Below the pieces are notes generated by a model. The model was not told the origin of the DNA. It was given only the letters and a program-made list of their open reading frames with translations, and searched no databases. A stretch of 64,000 nt of DNA from Candidatus Eiseniibacteriota bacterium (lineage in GTDB: Bacteria; Eisenbacteria; RBG-16-71-46), in contig JADJLL010000011.1 of assembly GCA_016710095.1 (NCBI GenBank), positions 1 to 64,000 on the forward strand, written 5' to 3'. The position numbers were made by a program, and so were the translations under genes. Of this stretch, positions 54,546 through 63,056 are shown piece by piece; position 1 is the stretch's first letter, and every line of letters starts with the position of its first letter.

Positions 54546-55538
54546 TCACACCTCGGTCTTCGCCGGCGACTTCTCGTAGTAGGGGCTGATGTCCATGCCG
54601 AAGTGCAGGTTCATCTCGCCGAGAATGTCCTGAATTTCCTTCAGGGACTTGCGGCCGAAGTTGCGGAACTTCAGCATCTCCGGTTCGCCCTTCTGCACGA
54701 GGTCACCGATGGTCTTGATCTCCGCGGCGCGCAGGCAGTTGCTCGAGCGCACGGACAGCTCCAGCTCCTCGACGCTCTTGTCGAGCAGCTTGCGGATCTT
54801 GACCTTCTCCTCGTCCACCTCGGGTTCGTCTTCCTGGACCGGCTCCTCGTCGAAGTTCACGAGCATGGCGAAATGATCCTTGAGGATCTTCGCCGCCATG
54901 GCGACCGCGTCGGCCGGCTTGATGCTGCCGTCCGTCCAGACTTCGATCGTGAGCTTGTCGTAGTCGATGCGCTGACCGAGACGCGTGGCCTCGACGGTGT
55001 AGTTCACCTTCGTCACCGGCGAGAACAGCGAGTCGATCGGGATCACACCGATCGGACGATCGGTCGCCGAGTGCTGGTCGGCCGAGATGTAGCCACGGCC
55101 ACCATTGATCTCGACTTCCATGCGCAGGTCGCCGTCGCGGTTCAGCGCGGCCACGTGGAGATCCGGGTTGAGCACCTGGACGTCGGCATCGACGTTCAGG
55201 TCACCGGCACGCACCTCACCCTTGCCGCGCATCTCGAAGACGCCCTTCTTCGGGCCGTCGCCGTGCAGCTTGAGGCGCACCTGCTTCAGGTTGAGGACGA
55301 TCTCCGTCACGTCTTCGATGACACCGGGCAGCGTCGAGAACTCGTGCAGCACGCCGTCGATGCGCACCGCGGTGATCGCGGCGCCCTGCAGCGACGAGAG
55401 CAGCACGCGGCGCAGGGCGTTGCCCAGCGTCGCGCCGAAGCCCCGCTCCAGCGGCTCGAGCACGAACTTTCCATACGAATCGTTGTTGCCCGCGTCCGAA
55501 ATCAACGGCTTGGGCATCTGCAGATTCTTCCACTTCAT
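54546..55538 (-). CDS. rpoA: RNA polymerase subunit alpha
   Basis: 330 residues from ATG 55538 (MKWKNLQMPKP), with GGGAGG about 8 nt upstream. N-terminal assembly domain with FVLEPLERGFGATLGNALRRVLL and GAAITAVRIDG; acidic linker (EEPVQEDEPEVDEE); C-terminal DNA-binding domain with ELELSVRSSNCLRAAEIKTIGDLVQK and LKFRNFGRKSLKEI. Normal length; in the usual place between rpsD and rplQ. Confidence 0.98.
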   Translation of the reverse strand: MKWKNLQMPKPLISDAGNNDSYGKFVLEPLERGFGATLGNALRRVLLSSLQGAAITAVRIDGVLHEFSTLPGVIEDVTEIVLNLKQVRLKLHGDGPKKGVFEMRGKGEVRAGDLNVDADVQVLNPDLHVAALNRDGDLRMEVEINGGRGYISADQHSATDRPIGVIPIDSLFSPVTKVNYTVEATRLGQRIDYDKLTIEVWTDGSIKPADAVAMAAKILKDHFAMLVNFDEEPVQEDEPEVDEEKVKIRKLLDKSVEELELSVRSSNCLRAAEIKTIGDLVQKGEPEMLKFRNFGRKSLKEIQDILGEMNLHFGMDISPYYEKSPAKTEV

Positions 55539-55569
55539 CGGCAAGCCTCCCGTGGGGAGAACGCAGTCG

Positions 55570-56199
55570 TCACTTCGAGTAAAGCTCGACGATCAGCTGC
55601 TCGTTGATCGGCACAGGAATCGAGGCGCGCGTCGGGATGTGGAGGACGCGACCCGAAAGCTTCTCGGGGTTCATCTCGACCCAGTCCGGAACGCCCTGGC
55701 CCTTGCGGGCGTCGAGGGAGTTCTTGAAGACCGCGATCTCCTTGCTGCGCTCACGCACCTGGATCTCGTCGCCGACCTTGGTCATGAACGACGGGATGTC
55801 CACCGTGCGGCCGTTGACCGAGAAGTGACGATGACGAACGAGCTGACGAGCGGCGCTGCGCGACGGGGCGAACCCGAGGCGGAACACCACGTTGTCGAGC
55901 CGGCGCTCCAGCATCTGGAGCAGCACCTCGCCCGTGACGCCCTTGGCGTCGCTGGCCTTCGCGAACGTGTGACGGAACTGCCGCTCGAGCAGGCCGTAGA
56001 TGCGACGGGCACGCTGCTTCTCACGAAGCTGCTGACCGTAGTTGGTTTCCTTGGCGCGACGGCTCTTGCCGTGCTCGCCCGGGGCGTAACCGCGCCGTTC
56101 GAATGCGCACTTGTCCGTGAGACAGCGCGCACCCTTCAGCATCAGCTTCATGCCCTCGCGCCGGCAAAGCCGGCATCGTGCGTCGTGATAAACCGCCAT
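55570..56199 (-). CDS. rpsD: 30S ribosomal protein S4
   Basis: 209 residues. Starts MAVYHDARCRLCRREGMKLMLKG, with Cys pairs in CRLCRREGMKLMLKGARCLTDKC that can bind zinc (the C+ form). The S4 RNA-binding domain has RLDNVVFRLGFAPSRSAARQLVRHRH and FSVNGRTVDIPS. S4 often represses its own operon by binding the mRNA upstream of rpsM; I did not find a clear pseudoknot for it here. Confidence 0.97.
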   Translation of the reverse strand: MAVYHDARCRLCRREGMKLMLKGARCLTDKCAFERRGYAPGEHGKSRRAKETNYGQQLREKQRARRIYGLLERQFRHTFAKASDAKGVTGEVLLQMLERRLDNVVFRLGFAPSRSAARQLVRHRHFSVNGRTVDIPSFMTKVGDEIQVRERSKEIAVFKNSLDARKGQGVPDWVEMNPEKLSGRVLHIPTRASIPVPINEQLIVELYSK

Positions 56200-56211
56200 G
56201 CTCGGATTCTC

Positions 56212-56598
56212 CTAGACGCGGCGCCGCTTGGGCGGGCGGCAGCCATTGTGCGGGATGGGAGTGACGTCCTTGATCGCCGAGATCTCGAGACCCGCCGCCT
56301 GCAGCGAACGGATAGCGGCTTCACGACCGGAACCCGGACCCTTGACCCAGACCTCGACGCGCTTGAGGCCGGCGTTGATGGCTTCGCGAGCACAGTTCTC
56401 GGCAGCCACCTGGGCGGCGAAAGGCGTGCTCTTGCGCGAACCCTTGAAGCCGACCTTGCCACCACTGGCCCAGCTGATGACCGCACCGTCCATGTCGGTG
56501 ATCGTGATGATCGTGTTGTTGAAGCTCGCCTGAACGTGGGCGACACCATTGGTGCCCACCTTCCGATCGCGCTTCTTGGCCTTCTTGACTTCCGCCAC
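56212..56598 (-). CDS. rpsK: 30S ribosomal protein S11
   Basis: 128 residues, standard. AHVQASFNNTIITITDMDGAVISWAS, GFKGSRKSTPFAAQVAAENC, KGPGSGREAAIRSLQAAGLEISAIKDVTPIPHNGCRPPKRRRV. It lies in the 30S platform near the mRNA exit. 41 bp after rpsM and 12 bp before rpsD. Confidence 0.98.
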   Translation of the reverse strand: MAEVKKAKKRDRKVGTNGVAHVQASFNNTIITITDMDGAVISWASGGKVGFKGSRKSTPFAAQVAAENCAREAINAGLKRVEVWVKGPGSGREAAIRSLQAAGLEISAIKDVTPIPHNGCRPPKRRRV

Positions 56599-56639
56599 TC
56601 GAAACCTCCTGGCTGGACGCGCTCAGTTGCGCCGCCGAA

Positions 56640-57029
56640 TCAGCCCTTCTTGCCGGCCGCCGCCTTCGTGCGGACGGACTTCGTCTTCTTGGGACCCTTA
56701 CGCGTACGCGCGTTGGTCTTCGTGCGCTGGCCGCGAACGGGCAGGCTGCGGCGGTGACGCAGTCCACGATAAGCGCCGATGTCCATCAGGCGCTTGATGT
56801 TCATGGCCATTTCGCTGCGCAGCGAGCCTTCCACCTTGTACTCGCGCTCGATGAGCGTGCGCAGCTTGCCGGCATCCTCGTCACTCAGGTTCTTGACGCG
56901 GATGTCTTCACTGATGCCGGCCGAAGCCAGCAACTTCTTCGCCGTCGCCGGACCGATGCCGTAGATGTACGTGAGCGCAACGACGATGCGCTTCTCGGTC
57001 GGGAGATCGATACCTGCAATACGTGCCAC
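56640..57029 (-). CDS. rpsM: 30S ribosomal protein S13
   Basis: 129 residues. MARIAGIDLPTEKRIVVALTYIYGIG (helix-two-turn), GAYRGLRHRRSLPVRGQRTKTNARTRKG and a basic tail ending KKTKSVRTKAAAGKKG. Forms part of the 30S head and the intersubunit bridge to L5. Preceded by GGAGG. Confidence 0.98.
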   Translation of the reverse strand: MARIAGIDLPTEKRIVVALTYIYGIGPATAKKLLASAGISEDIRVKNLSDEDAGKLRTLIEREYKVEGSLRSEMAMNIKRLMDIGAYRGLRHRRSLPVRGQRTKTNARTRKGPKKTKSVRTKAAAGKKG

Positions 57030-57041
57030 CGAACTCCTCCT

Positions 57042-57158
57042 TCAGCCCTGACGCTGCTTGTGCCGCGGGTTGCGGCTGCAGATCACGCGAATGACACCCT
57101 TGCGACGCACGACCTTGCAGTGCTCGCAGATTTTCTTCACCGAAGCACGAACCTTCAT
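57042..57158 (-). CDS. rpmJ: 50S ribosomal protein L36 (zinc form)
   Basis: 38 residues: MKVRASVKKICEHCKVVRRK then GVIRVICSRNPRHKQRQG. Cys 11, 14 and 27 with His 33 form the C3H zinc site. GGAGA lies upstream of ATG 57158. Between infA and rpsM, its usual place. Confidence 0.96.
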   Translation of the reverse strand: MKVRASVKKICEHCKVVRRKGVIRVICSRNPRHKQRQG

Positions 57159-57224
57159 TGCAGCTCTCCTGTGGCGTTCGCGACACGCGACGTGACGCGT
57201 CTCGCCGTGTACATCCTGGAACGA

Positions 57225-57443
57225 CTACTTGTACCGGTAAACGATGCGACCGCGGGACAGATCGTAGGGCGACAACTCGACCGTGACCTTGTCTCCCGGA
57301 AGGATCTTGATGAAATGCATCCGCATCTTGCCCGAAATGTGGGCGAGCAGCCGGTGACCGTTCTCGAGCTCCACGCGGAACGTCGCGTTCGGGAGCGCTT
57401 CGACCACGGTGCCTTCGACCTGGATGCCTTCTTCTTTCGCCAA
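57225..57443 (-). CDS. infA: Translation initiation factor IF-1
   Basis: 72 residues, single OB fold: MAKEEGIQVEGTVVEALPNA, FRVELENGHRLLAHISGKMRM, PGDKVTVELSPYDLSRGRIVYR. Binds the 30S A site during initiation. 8 bp after map. Confidence 0.98.
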   Translation of the reverse strand: MAKEEGIQVEGTVVEALPNATFRVELENGHRLLAHISGKMRMHFIKILPGDKVTVELSPYDLSRGRIVYRYK

Positions 57444-57451
57444 ACTCGTCC

Positions 57452-58209
57452 TCAGTTCTCTTGGTCCGGCAGCACCGAGAGGATCTCGGGTCCGTCCGGT
57501 CCCACAGCCACGGTGTGCTCGAAATGGGCGGAGAGTCCGCCGTCCTTCGTCGCCACCGTCCAGCCGTCGGACCGAGTCACCACTTCGAACCCGCCGGTGT
57601 TGACCATCGGTTCGATCGCCAGCACGAGGCCGGTCATCAACCTGGGTCCACGTCCCGCCGGTCCGAAGTTCGGAACCGCCGGCTCTTCGTGCATCTCTCG
57701 CCCGATGCCATGTCCGACGAGCGCCTTGACCACCGAGTAGCCCTGCGCCTCGACGTACGTCTGCACCGCGTTCGAGATGTCGCCCACCCGGTTTCCCGGT
57801 CGGGCCTGCGCGATCCCCTGCATGAGGGATTCGCGCGTCACGTCCAGCAATCTACGGGCTTCCGCACTCACTTCGCCAACCGGGAAGCTGAGGGCGGCGT
57901 CCCCGTAGAAACCATCTTTCTCGACTCCCACGTCGATCCCGATGATGTCGCCCTCGCGGAGTTCGCGCGGGCCCGGGATGCCGTGGACCACTTCTTCGTT
58001 CACCGAGGGGCAGATCGAGGCCGGAAAACCGCGGTAGCCCTTGAATGCGGGCGTGCGCCGTGATCCCGGATGAAGCTTTCCGCGATCCGGTCCAGCTCGG
58101 CCGTCGTGATGCCCGGCCGCACGTGGCGCCCCATCTCTCGAAGCGTCATCGCGACGAGCTGGGCCGACACCCGGATCTTCTCGATTTCCTCTCGGTTCCT
58201 CGTGAACAC
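57452..58209 (-). CDS. map: Methionine aminopeptidase type I, one-base frameshift
   Basis: About 252 residues when repaired. The N-terminus MFTRNREEIEKIRVSAQLVA to FIRDHGARP is read from ATG 58209; near 58049-58054 one base is missing from a C run on the coding strand (CGCCCGCATTC) and the protein continues in another frame as AFKGYRGFPASICPSVNEEVVHG. Metal ligands are all present: IIGIDVGVEKDGFYGDAAL (two Asp), VGHGIGREMHEEP (His), AIEPMV (Glu) and HFEHTVAV (Glu). Removes N-terminal Met. This enzyme is normally essential and single-copy, so the frameshift is most probably a sequence error. Confidence 0.93.
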
Positions 58210-58222
58210 CTGTCCCCCGGCG

Positions 58223-58870
58223 TCAGTCCGGCACTGCTCGTGTCAGCGCGCCGTAGACGTCGTCCAGTGGACCGGTGCCCTGCACTTCCTTCAGCTTGTT
58301 CCGTTCCCGATACCAGCCCACCAGCGGCGCCGTCTGGTTGCGGTAGACCTCCAACCGCTTCCGAACCGTCGCCTCGGTGTCGTCCACCCGCTGCCGCAGC
58401 TCCGTCGCCGGATGGTCGTCGCAGTGACTTCCGTCCTTCGAGGGCGCGGTCAGCGTGTTGAACACGCGCCGGCACTCCGGGCACTCCCACCGGCTGCTGA
58501 GCCGTCGGACGAGTTCCTCGTCCGGCGCCGTCAGGAGCACGGTTGCATCGATCTTCAGCGACCGCTCCGCGAGCATGGCGTCGAGCGCTTCCGCCTGCGG
58601 AACCGTCCTCGGAAAGCCGTCGAGCACGAAACCCGAGAGGGCGTCTTGTTCGAGCGTTCTCTCCCTCACCAGCCCGACGATCACGTCGTCGGGGACCAGT
58701 GAGCCTGCATCCATCAACTTTTTCGCCTGCACGCCGAGCGGCGTCTGCCTGGCAACGGCATCACGCAGCATGTCGCCCGTCGAGATCAGGGCCTGCCCGC
58801 GATCCGTTGCGAGCCGGCGCCCCTGGGTGCCTTTCCCAACTCCGGGAGGTCCCAGCAGGATGACTCGCAT
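58223..58870 (-). CDS. adk: Adenylate kinase (zinc-LID form)
   Basis: 215 residues. P-loop GPPGVGKGTQGRRLA, STGDMLRDAV, GFVLDGFPRTVPQAEAL, and a long LID with CPECRRVFN and further Cys in SKDGSHCDDHP, suggesting zinc or a hydrogen-bonded cluster (the last ligand may be Asp). RQRVDDTEATVRKRLEVY follows. Interconverts AMP, ADP and ATP. Located 1 bp after secY. Confidence 0.97.
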   Translation of the reverse strand: MRVILLGPPGVGKGTQGRRLATDRGQALISTGDMLRDAVARQTPLGVQAKKLMDAGSLVPDDVIVGLVRERTLEQDALSGFVLDGFPRTVPQAEALDAMLAERSLKIDATVLLTAPDEELVRRLSSRWECPECRRVFNTLTAPSKDGSHCDDHPATELRQRVDDTEATVRKRLEVYRNQTAPLVGWYRERNKLKEVQGTGPLDDVYGALTRAVPD

Positions 58871-58871
58871 A

Positions 58872-60191
58872 TCACATTCTCTGCCTGCCGCGAATGCGGC
58901 TGCGCTTGACGAAGCCTTCGTAGTGCCGCATCAGGAGATGCGATTCCACCTGCTGCAGCGTGTCGAGTGCCACACCGACCACGATCAGGACGCTCGTACC
59001 GCCGAACGCCAGCGCCGGCACCTTGAAGAGCGCCAGGATGATGTCCGGAAGGACGGCGATCGCCGCGAGGAACACGGCGCCCGGAAGCGTGATGCGGGAA
59101 AGCACCCGGTCGATGTATTCAGCCGTCTTGCGGCCCGGACGGATGCCCGGGATGAAGCCGCCGTACTTCCGCATGTTCTCCGCGAGGTCGTTCGGGTTCA
59201 GCACGACCGCGGTGTAGAAGTACGTGAAGAAGATGATGATGGCGGCGTAGATCACGTTGAACGCGAAGCCCGTGCGGTTGAAGAACTGCGACACCGCCAT
59301 GGCAGCCGGGTTGTTCGCGAAGAAGCCCGCCACCGTCGCCGGGAGCACCATGATGCTCGAGGCGAAAATGATCGGAATCACGCCCGCGGTGTTGACGCGG
59401 AGCGGGATGTGCGTGCTCTGCCCACCGTACTGGCGACGGCCCACGACGCGCTTGGCGTACTGCACCGGAATCTTGCGCGTGGCCTGCGTCATGACGATGA
59501 CGGAAGCGACGACTCCCACGAGGATCGCCACCATGAAGATCGCCTGCAGCGGCGAGAAGCTGCCCGCCCGCATGCTGTCGATCGTGGCCGCGATGCCGTT
59601 GGGCAGACCGCCGAGAATGTTGACGAAGATGATCAGCGAGATGCCGTTTCCGATGCCGAACTCCGTGATCTTCTCTCCGAGCCACATCACGAGGATGGTG
59701 CCCGCGGTCTGGGTGATGACCGTGGAGAGGTAGAACATCGGGCCCGGGCTCGGCACGACGGAGAGTCCCTGGGACTCGCCGAGGCCGATCAGGAACACGG
59801 CGTACGCGAACGACTGCACGATCGAGATGAGCACCGTGCCGTAGCGCGTGATCTGCGTGATCTTCTTCTGGCCTTCCTCGCCTTCCTTACGCAGCTTCTC
59901 GAAGTACGGCACGACGGCGCCGAGGAGCTGGAGGATGATCGAGGACGAGATGTACGGCATGATGCCCAACGCGAAGATCGTCGCCTTGGAGAACGCCTGC
60001 CCCACGAACATGTCGTACATGCCGAAGAGGGTGTTCGCCTGCGAACGGAACGCCGCGGTGAGGGCAGCCGCATTCACCCCCGGCGTGGGCACGTGCTCGC
60101 CCAGCCGGTAGATCACGAACAGGCCGAGCGTGAACAGAATCCGCCGGCGCAGTTCGGGTACCTGGAAGATATTGCGAAGCTTCTCGAACAT
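58872..60191 (-). CDS. secY: Protein translocase subunit SecY
   Basis: 439 residues from ATG 60191 (MFEKLRNIFQVPELRRRILF). Ten membrane helices; plug and pore features such as GVNAAALTAAF, ALGIMPYISSSIILQLLGAVVPYFEKLRKEGEEGQKKI, IPVQYAKRVVGRRQYGGQSTHIPLRVN, and TYFYTAVVLNPNDLAENMRKYGGFIPGIRPGR. Main channel of the Sec system. Usual neighbours rplO and adk. Confidence 0.98.
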   Translation of the reverse strand: MFEKLRNIFQVPELRRRILFTLGLFVIYRLGEHVPTPGVNAAALTAAFRSQANTLFGMYDMFVGQAFSKATIFALGIMPYISSSIILQLLGAVVPYFEKLRKEGEEGQKKITQITRYGTVLISIVQSFAYAVFLIGLGESQGLSVVPSPGPMFYLSTVITQTAGTILVMWLGEKITEFGIGNGISLIIFVNILGGLPNGIAATIDSMRAGSFSPLQAIFMVAILVGVVASVIVMTQATRKIPVQYAKRVVGRRQYGGQSTHIPLRVNTAGVIPIIFASSIMVLPATVAGFFANNPAAMAVSQFFNRTGFAFNVIYAAIIIFFTYFYTAVVLNPNDLAENMRKYGGFIPGIRPGRKTAEYIDRVLSRITLPGAVFLAAIAVLPDIILALFKVPALAFGGTSVLIVVGVALDTLQQVESHLLMRHYEGFVKRSRIRGRQRM

Positions 60192-60198
60192 GTGTCGA

Positions 60199-60648
60199 TC
60201 AGCCCTTGGGGTTCGGAGTTTCCAGCTTGCCGCCCGCCGCCTCGACCGCCTTCTTCGCGGCCTCGCTCGCGGCATCCACCTTGATGGTCAGCGCCACCTT
60301 CAGTTCGCCACCGCCGAGGAGCTTGATCAGCCCCGGGCGACGGACGATGCGCTGAGCCTTCAGCCACGCTGCATCCACGATCGTTCCGGCCGGAGCATCC
60401 ACGAGGGAGCCGACGTTCACGACCTGGTACTCGACGCGCATGTGGTTCGTGAAGCCGCGCTTCGGCAGGCGGCGCTGGATCGGCATCTGCCCGCCTTCGA
60501 ACCACGCGGGAATCTTGCCACCAGAGCGCGCCTTCTTGCCCTTATGACCCTTGCCAGCAGTGCCGCCGAGACCAGTCGCAGCGCCCTTGCCGCGGCGCTT
60601 CGGGTTCTTCGTCGAGCCCGCAGCCGGGTGAATGTTTCCGATGTTCAT
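60199..60648 (-). CDS. rplO: 50S ribosomal protein L15
   Basis: 149 residues from ATG 60648 (MNIGNIHPAAGSTKNPKRRG), with AGGTGG 5 nt upstream; a GTG three codons earlier (60657) is the alternative. KRRGKGAATGLGGTAGKGHKGKKARSGGK is the Gly-rich rRNA-binding tail, then GFEGGQMPIQRRLPKRGF-type sequence (WFEGGQMPIQRRLPKRGF). Confidence 0.97.
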   Translation of the reverse strand: MNIGNIHPAAGSTKNPKRRGKGAATGLGGTAGKGHKGKKARSGGKIPAWFEGGQMPIQRRLPKRGFTNHMRVEYQVVNVGSLVDAPAGTIVDAAWLKAQRIVRRPGLIKLLGGGELKVALTIKVDAASEAAKKAVEAAGGKLETPNPKG

Positions 60649-60657
60649 GTTGGCCAC

Positions 60658-60843
60658 CTAGTTGAGCTCCTCCACCTTCACCAGGTGGCGGACCTTGAAG
60701 ACCATACCCCGGATCTGGGGCGTGTCGTTGTGTTCGACCGTGTGCTGCATCTTGCGGATGCCGAGCGCACGAACGGTGAGCGCCTGATCCTTCGGGTGAC
60801 CAGAGGCGCTCTTCGTCTGGGTGATGCGAAGCTTACGCGCCAT
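60658..60843 (-). CDS. rpmD: 50S ribosomal protein L30
   Basis: 61 residues, normal. MARKLRITQTKSASGHPKDQ, ALTVRALGIRKMQHTVEHND, TPQIRGMVFKVRHLVKVEEL. Its start overlaps the rpsE stop by 11 bp, so the two are translationally coupled. Confidence 0.97.
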   Translation of the reverse strand: MARKLRITQTKSASGHPKDQALTVRALGIRKMQHTVEHNDTPQIRGMVFKVRHLVKVEELN

Positions 60844-61387
60844 TGGCCGAACCCTTTCCGAACAGCTCCGCCATCGTCGTGCCGCGCATCGCCGCCACTT
60901 CCGAGGGACGACGCAGACGCTTGAGACCGTCCACCGTCGCCTTCACGAGGTTGTGCGGATTGCGCGTGCCGAGGCACTTGGTGAGCACGTTCTGGACACC
61001 CGCCACCTCGAGCACGGCGCGCACGCCGCCACCCGCGATGACGCCCGTACCCGGCGAAGCCGGCTTGAGCAGCACGTTGCCCGCGCCGAAGTGGCCGAGG
61101 ATCTGGTGCGGGATCGAGCCACTCTTCGTGACAGGGACACGGAACATGTTCTTCTTCGCCGCTTCGCCCGCCTTGCGGATGGCGTCGGCGACTTCGTTGG
61201 CCTTGCCCAGACCGACACCAACCCGGCCGTTCTGGTCACCGAGAGCCACGATCGCGTTGAACGAGAACCGCCGGCCACCCTTCACCACCTTGGCGCAACG
61301 GTTGACGTTGATCACGCGCTCCTGGAACTCGGACTTCGCCTCCTCCTGCTGACGCGGCTGACGGCGCTCACGCTGGGGACCCGCCAT
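60833..61387 (-). CDS. rpsE: 30S ribosomal protein S5
   Basis: 184 residues from ATG 61387 (AGGAGG upstream). Double-stranded-RNA-binding-like N domain: FQERVINVNRCAKVVKGGRRFSFNAIVALGDQNGRVGVGLGKANEVADAIRKA; C domain: GGGVRAVLEVAGVQNVLTKCLGTRNPHNLVKATVDGLKRL. Involved in decoding accuracy. The N-terminus is Arg/Gln-rich (RERRQPRQQEE). Confidence 0.97.
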   Translation of the reverse strand: MAGPQRERRQPRQQEEAKSEFQERVINVNRCAKVVKGGRRFSFNAIVALGDQNGRVGVGLGKANEVADAIRKAGEAAKKNMFRVPVTKSGSIPHQILGHFGAGNVLLKPASPGTGVIAGGGVRAVLEVAGVQNVLTKCLGTRNPHNLVKATVDGLKRLRRPSEVAAMRGTTMAELFGKGSANGA

Positions 61388-61397
61388 TTCAGGCCTC

Positions 61398-61763
61398 CTA
61401 GAAGTTGAGACCGCCGGCGCGCGCGCCGTCGGCGAGCGCCTTGACGCGCCCATGGTAGAGATAGCCGCCACGATCGAAGGCCACCTGAGCGATGCCCTTG
61501 TCCTTGGCGCGCTGCGCGAGCAGCTTTCCGACGGCGGTGCTGACGCTCACCTTGCCCTTGCCATCGACGAGAGACTTCACGTCGTCGCGGCTCGAGGCCT
61601 GCGCCAGCGTGACACCCTGCGTGTCGTCGATGATCTGGGCGTAGATGTGCGCCGAGCTCCGGAAGACCGACAGACGCGGACGCGCCTGCGTGCCCGACAC
61701 CTTGTTGCGGATCCGGTAACGACGAATCCGGCGACGCTCGTACTTGTTGTGCTGTCCGCTCAT
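61398..61763 (-). CDS. rplR: 50S ribosomal protein L18
   Basis: 121 residues. YERRRIRRYRIRNKVSGTQARPRLSVFRSSAHIYAQIIDD, VDGKGKVSVSTAVGKLLAQRAK, GIAQVAFDRGGYLYHGRVKALADGARAGGL. Binds 5S rRNA. Its ATG shares one base with the rplF stop (TAATG). Confidence 0.98.
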   Translation of the reverse strand: MSGQHNKYERRRIRRYRIRNKVSGTQARPRLSVFRSSAHIYAQIIDDTQGVTLAQASSRDDVKSLVDGKGKVSVSTAVGKLLAQRAKDKGIAQVAFDRGGYLYHGRVKALADGARAGGLNF

Positions 61764-62299
61764 TATGCCGACCCCGCAGCCTTACCGGCCTTGCGACGGA
61801 TGAACTCGCCTTCGTACTTGACGCCCTTACCCTTGTAGGGCTCGGGGGGACGGAACCCGCGAATGTTGGCCGCGACCTGGCCCACCTGGCACTTGTCAGC
61901 GCCGCTGATCGTGAGGCGCGTAGGCGTCTCGACCTTGATGGTGATGCCGGCCGGCGTGTCGAAGTGAACCGGGTGCGAGAAGCCGAGCTGAAGCACCAGC
62001 TTCTGCCCGTCCATCTGCGCGCGGTACCCCGTGCCGACGATTTCGAGGGTCTTGCTGAAACCGGTGGAGACGCCCTGCACCATGTTCGCGACCTGCGCGC
62101 GCATCGTGCCGAACATCGGATTGCGCGTGATCTTGTCCGAGGTGACCTGGACTTCCGCGCTTTCCACCTTCACATGAGTGCTCGGAAGGATCGGATGCGA
62201 AAGCTCCGCCTTCGGGCCCTTCACCTTGACCTGCGTCTCATCCACCGTCACCGACACTCCGGCGGGGATGGCGACCGGTCGCTTACCCATTCTCGACAT
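61763..62299 (-). CDS. rplF: 50S ribosomal protein L6
   Basis: 178 residues. SRMGKRPVAIPAGVSVTVDE, VQGVSTGFSKTLEIVGTGYRAQM, ADKCQVGQVAANIRGFRPPEPYKGKGVKYEGEFIRRKAGK. Two repeated alpha/beta domains at the base of the GTPase centre. Confidence 0.98.
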   Translation of the reverse strand: MSRMGKRPVAIPAGVSVTVDETQVKVKGPKAELSHPILPSTHVKVESAEVQVTSDKITRNPMFGTMRAQVANMVQGVSTGFSKTLEIVGTGYRAQMDGQKLVLQLGFSHPVHFDTPAGITIKVETPTRLTISGADKCQVGQVAANIRGFRPPEPYKGKGVKYEGEFIRRKAGKAAGSA

Positions 62300-62310
62300 G
62301 TCGCCTCTCC

Positions 62311-62709
62311 TTACCAGATCTGGGCGACGAGCTCGCCGCCGAGGCCCGCTTCGCGAGCCTCGCGGTCCGTCATCAGCCCGCGGGACGTGGACAGCATCGA
62401 AATACCGAGACCACCCATGACGCGCGGAATGTTGTCCTTACCCACGTACACACGGCGGCCAGGCTTGCTGATCCGCTTGATGCCCGTGATGACGGGCGTG
62501 TCGTCGTTCGTGTACTTCAGGTAGACGCGCAGGACACCCTGCTTGGTGTCTTCGATGGTCTTGAAGTTGTTGATGAAGCGCTCGCGCAGGAGAACCTTCG
62601 CGATTTCCGTCTTCATGTTCGACGCGGGGACATCCACCTTGCGGTGCTTCGCGCCGATCGCGTTGCGGATGCAGGTGAGAAAATCCGCGACGGGATCACT
62701 GACCGACAT
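62311..62709 (-). CDS. rpsH: 30S ribosomal protein S8
   Basis: 132 residues from ATG 62709 (MSVSDPVADFLTCIRNAIGA; GGAGG upstream), the usual length. VYLKYTNDDTPVITGIKRISKPGRRVYV and the C-terminal GLGISMLSTSRGLMTDREAREAGLGGELVAQIW. In E. coli S8 represses the spc operon by binding near the rplE start; see the structured rplX-rplE gap. Confidence 0.98.
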   Translation of the reverse strand: MSVSDPVADFLTCIRNAIGAKHRKVDVPASNMKTEIAKVLLRERFINNFKTIEDTKQGVLRVYLKYTNDDTPVITGIKRISKPGRRVYVGKDNIPRVMGGLGISMLSTSRGLMTDREAREAGLGGELVAQIW

Positions 62710-62849
62710 GTACGACCTCCATGAACCAGCGTCCAACGAAGCGATGGCCTCGTTGCAGCCTGATTCGTGCGTTCCTCGCGGAACGCGGTGTATGCGCCCC
62801 CCTCAGGGAGCGACGTGTCGCGCGGGCCGAGTGGCGCCGCGCGGATATG
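62710..62849 (-). promoter_or_regulatory. Unusually long rpsN-rpsH gap with stem-loops
   Basis: 140 bp without a gene inside a run whose other gaps are mostly under 45 bp. On the minus strand GCGTTCC-GCGA-GGAACGC forms a perfect 7-bp hairpin, and CAACGA/TCGTTG another. No promoter or T run is evident. Confidence 0.35.
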
Positions 62850-63035
62850 TCACCAGCTGGACTTGACGACGCCCGGGATCTGACCCGACAGCGCCAGCTC
62901 ACGGAAGCAGATACGGCACATGCCGAAGTCCCGCAGGAAAGCGCGCGGGCGTCCACAACGGTGGCAGCGATTGTATCCGCGCACCTTGAACTTCGGAGTC
63001 GCCTTCCACTTCTCGATCTTGGACTTCTTCGCCAC
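62850..63035 (-). CDS. rpsN: 30S ribosomal protein S14, zinc (type Z)
   Basis: 61 residues: MAKKSKIEKWKATPKFKVRG, YNRCHRCGRPRAFLRDFGMC, RICFRELALSGQIPGVVKSS. The CxxC pairs (24/27 and 40/43) make it the zinc-dependent short form. Confidence 0.98.
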   Translation of the reverse strand: MAKKSKIEKWKATPKFKVRGYNRCHRCGRPRAFLRDFGMCRICFRELALSGQIPGVVKSSW

Positions 63036-63056
63036 GGAAAAGTCTCCTCGCCCTGA

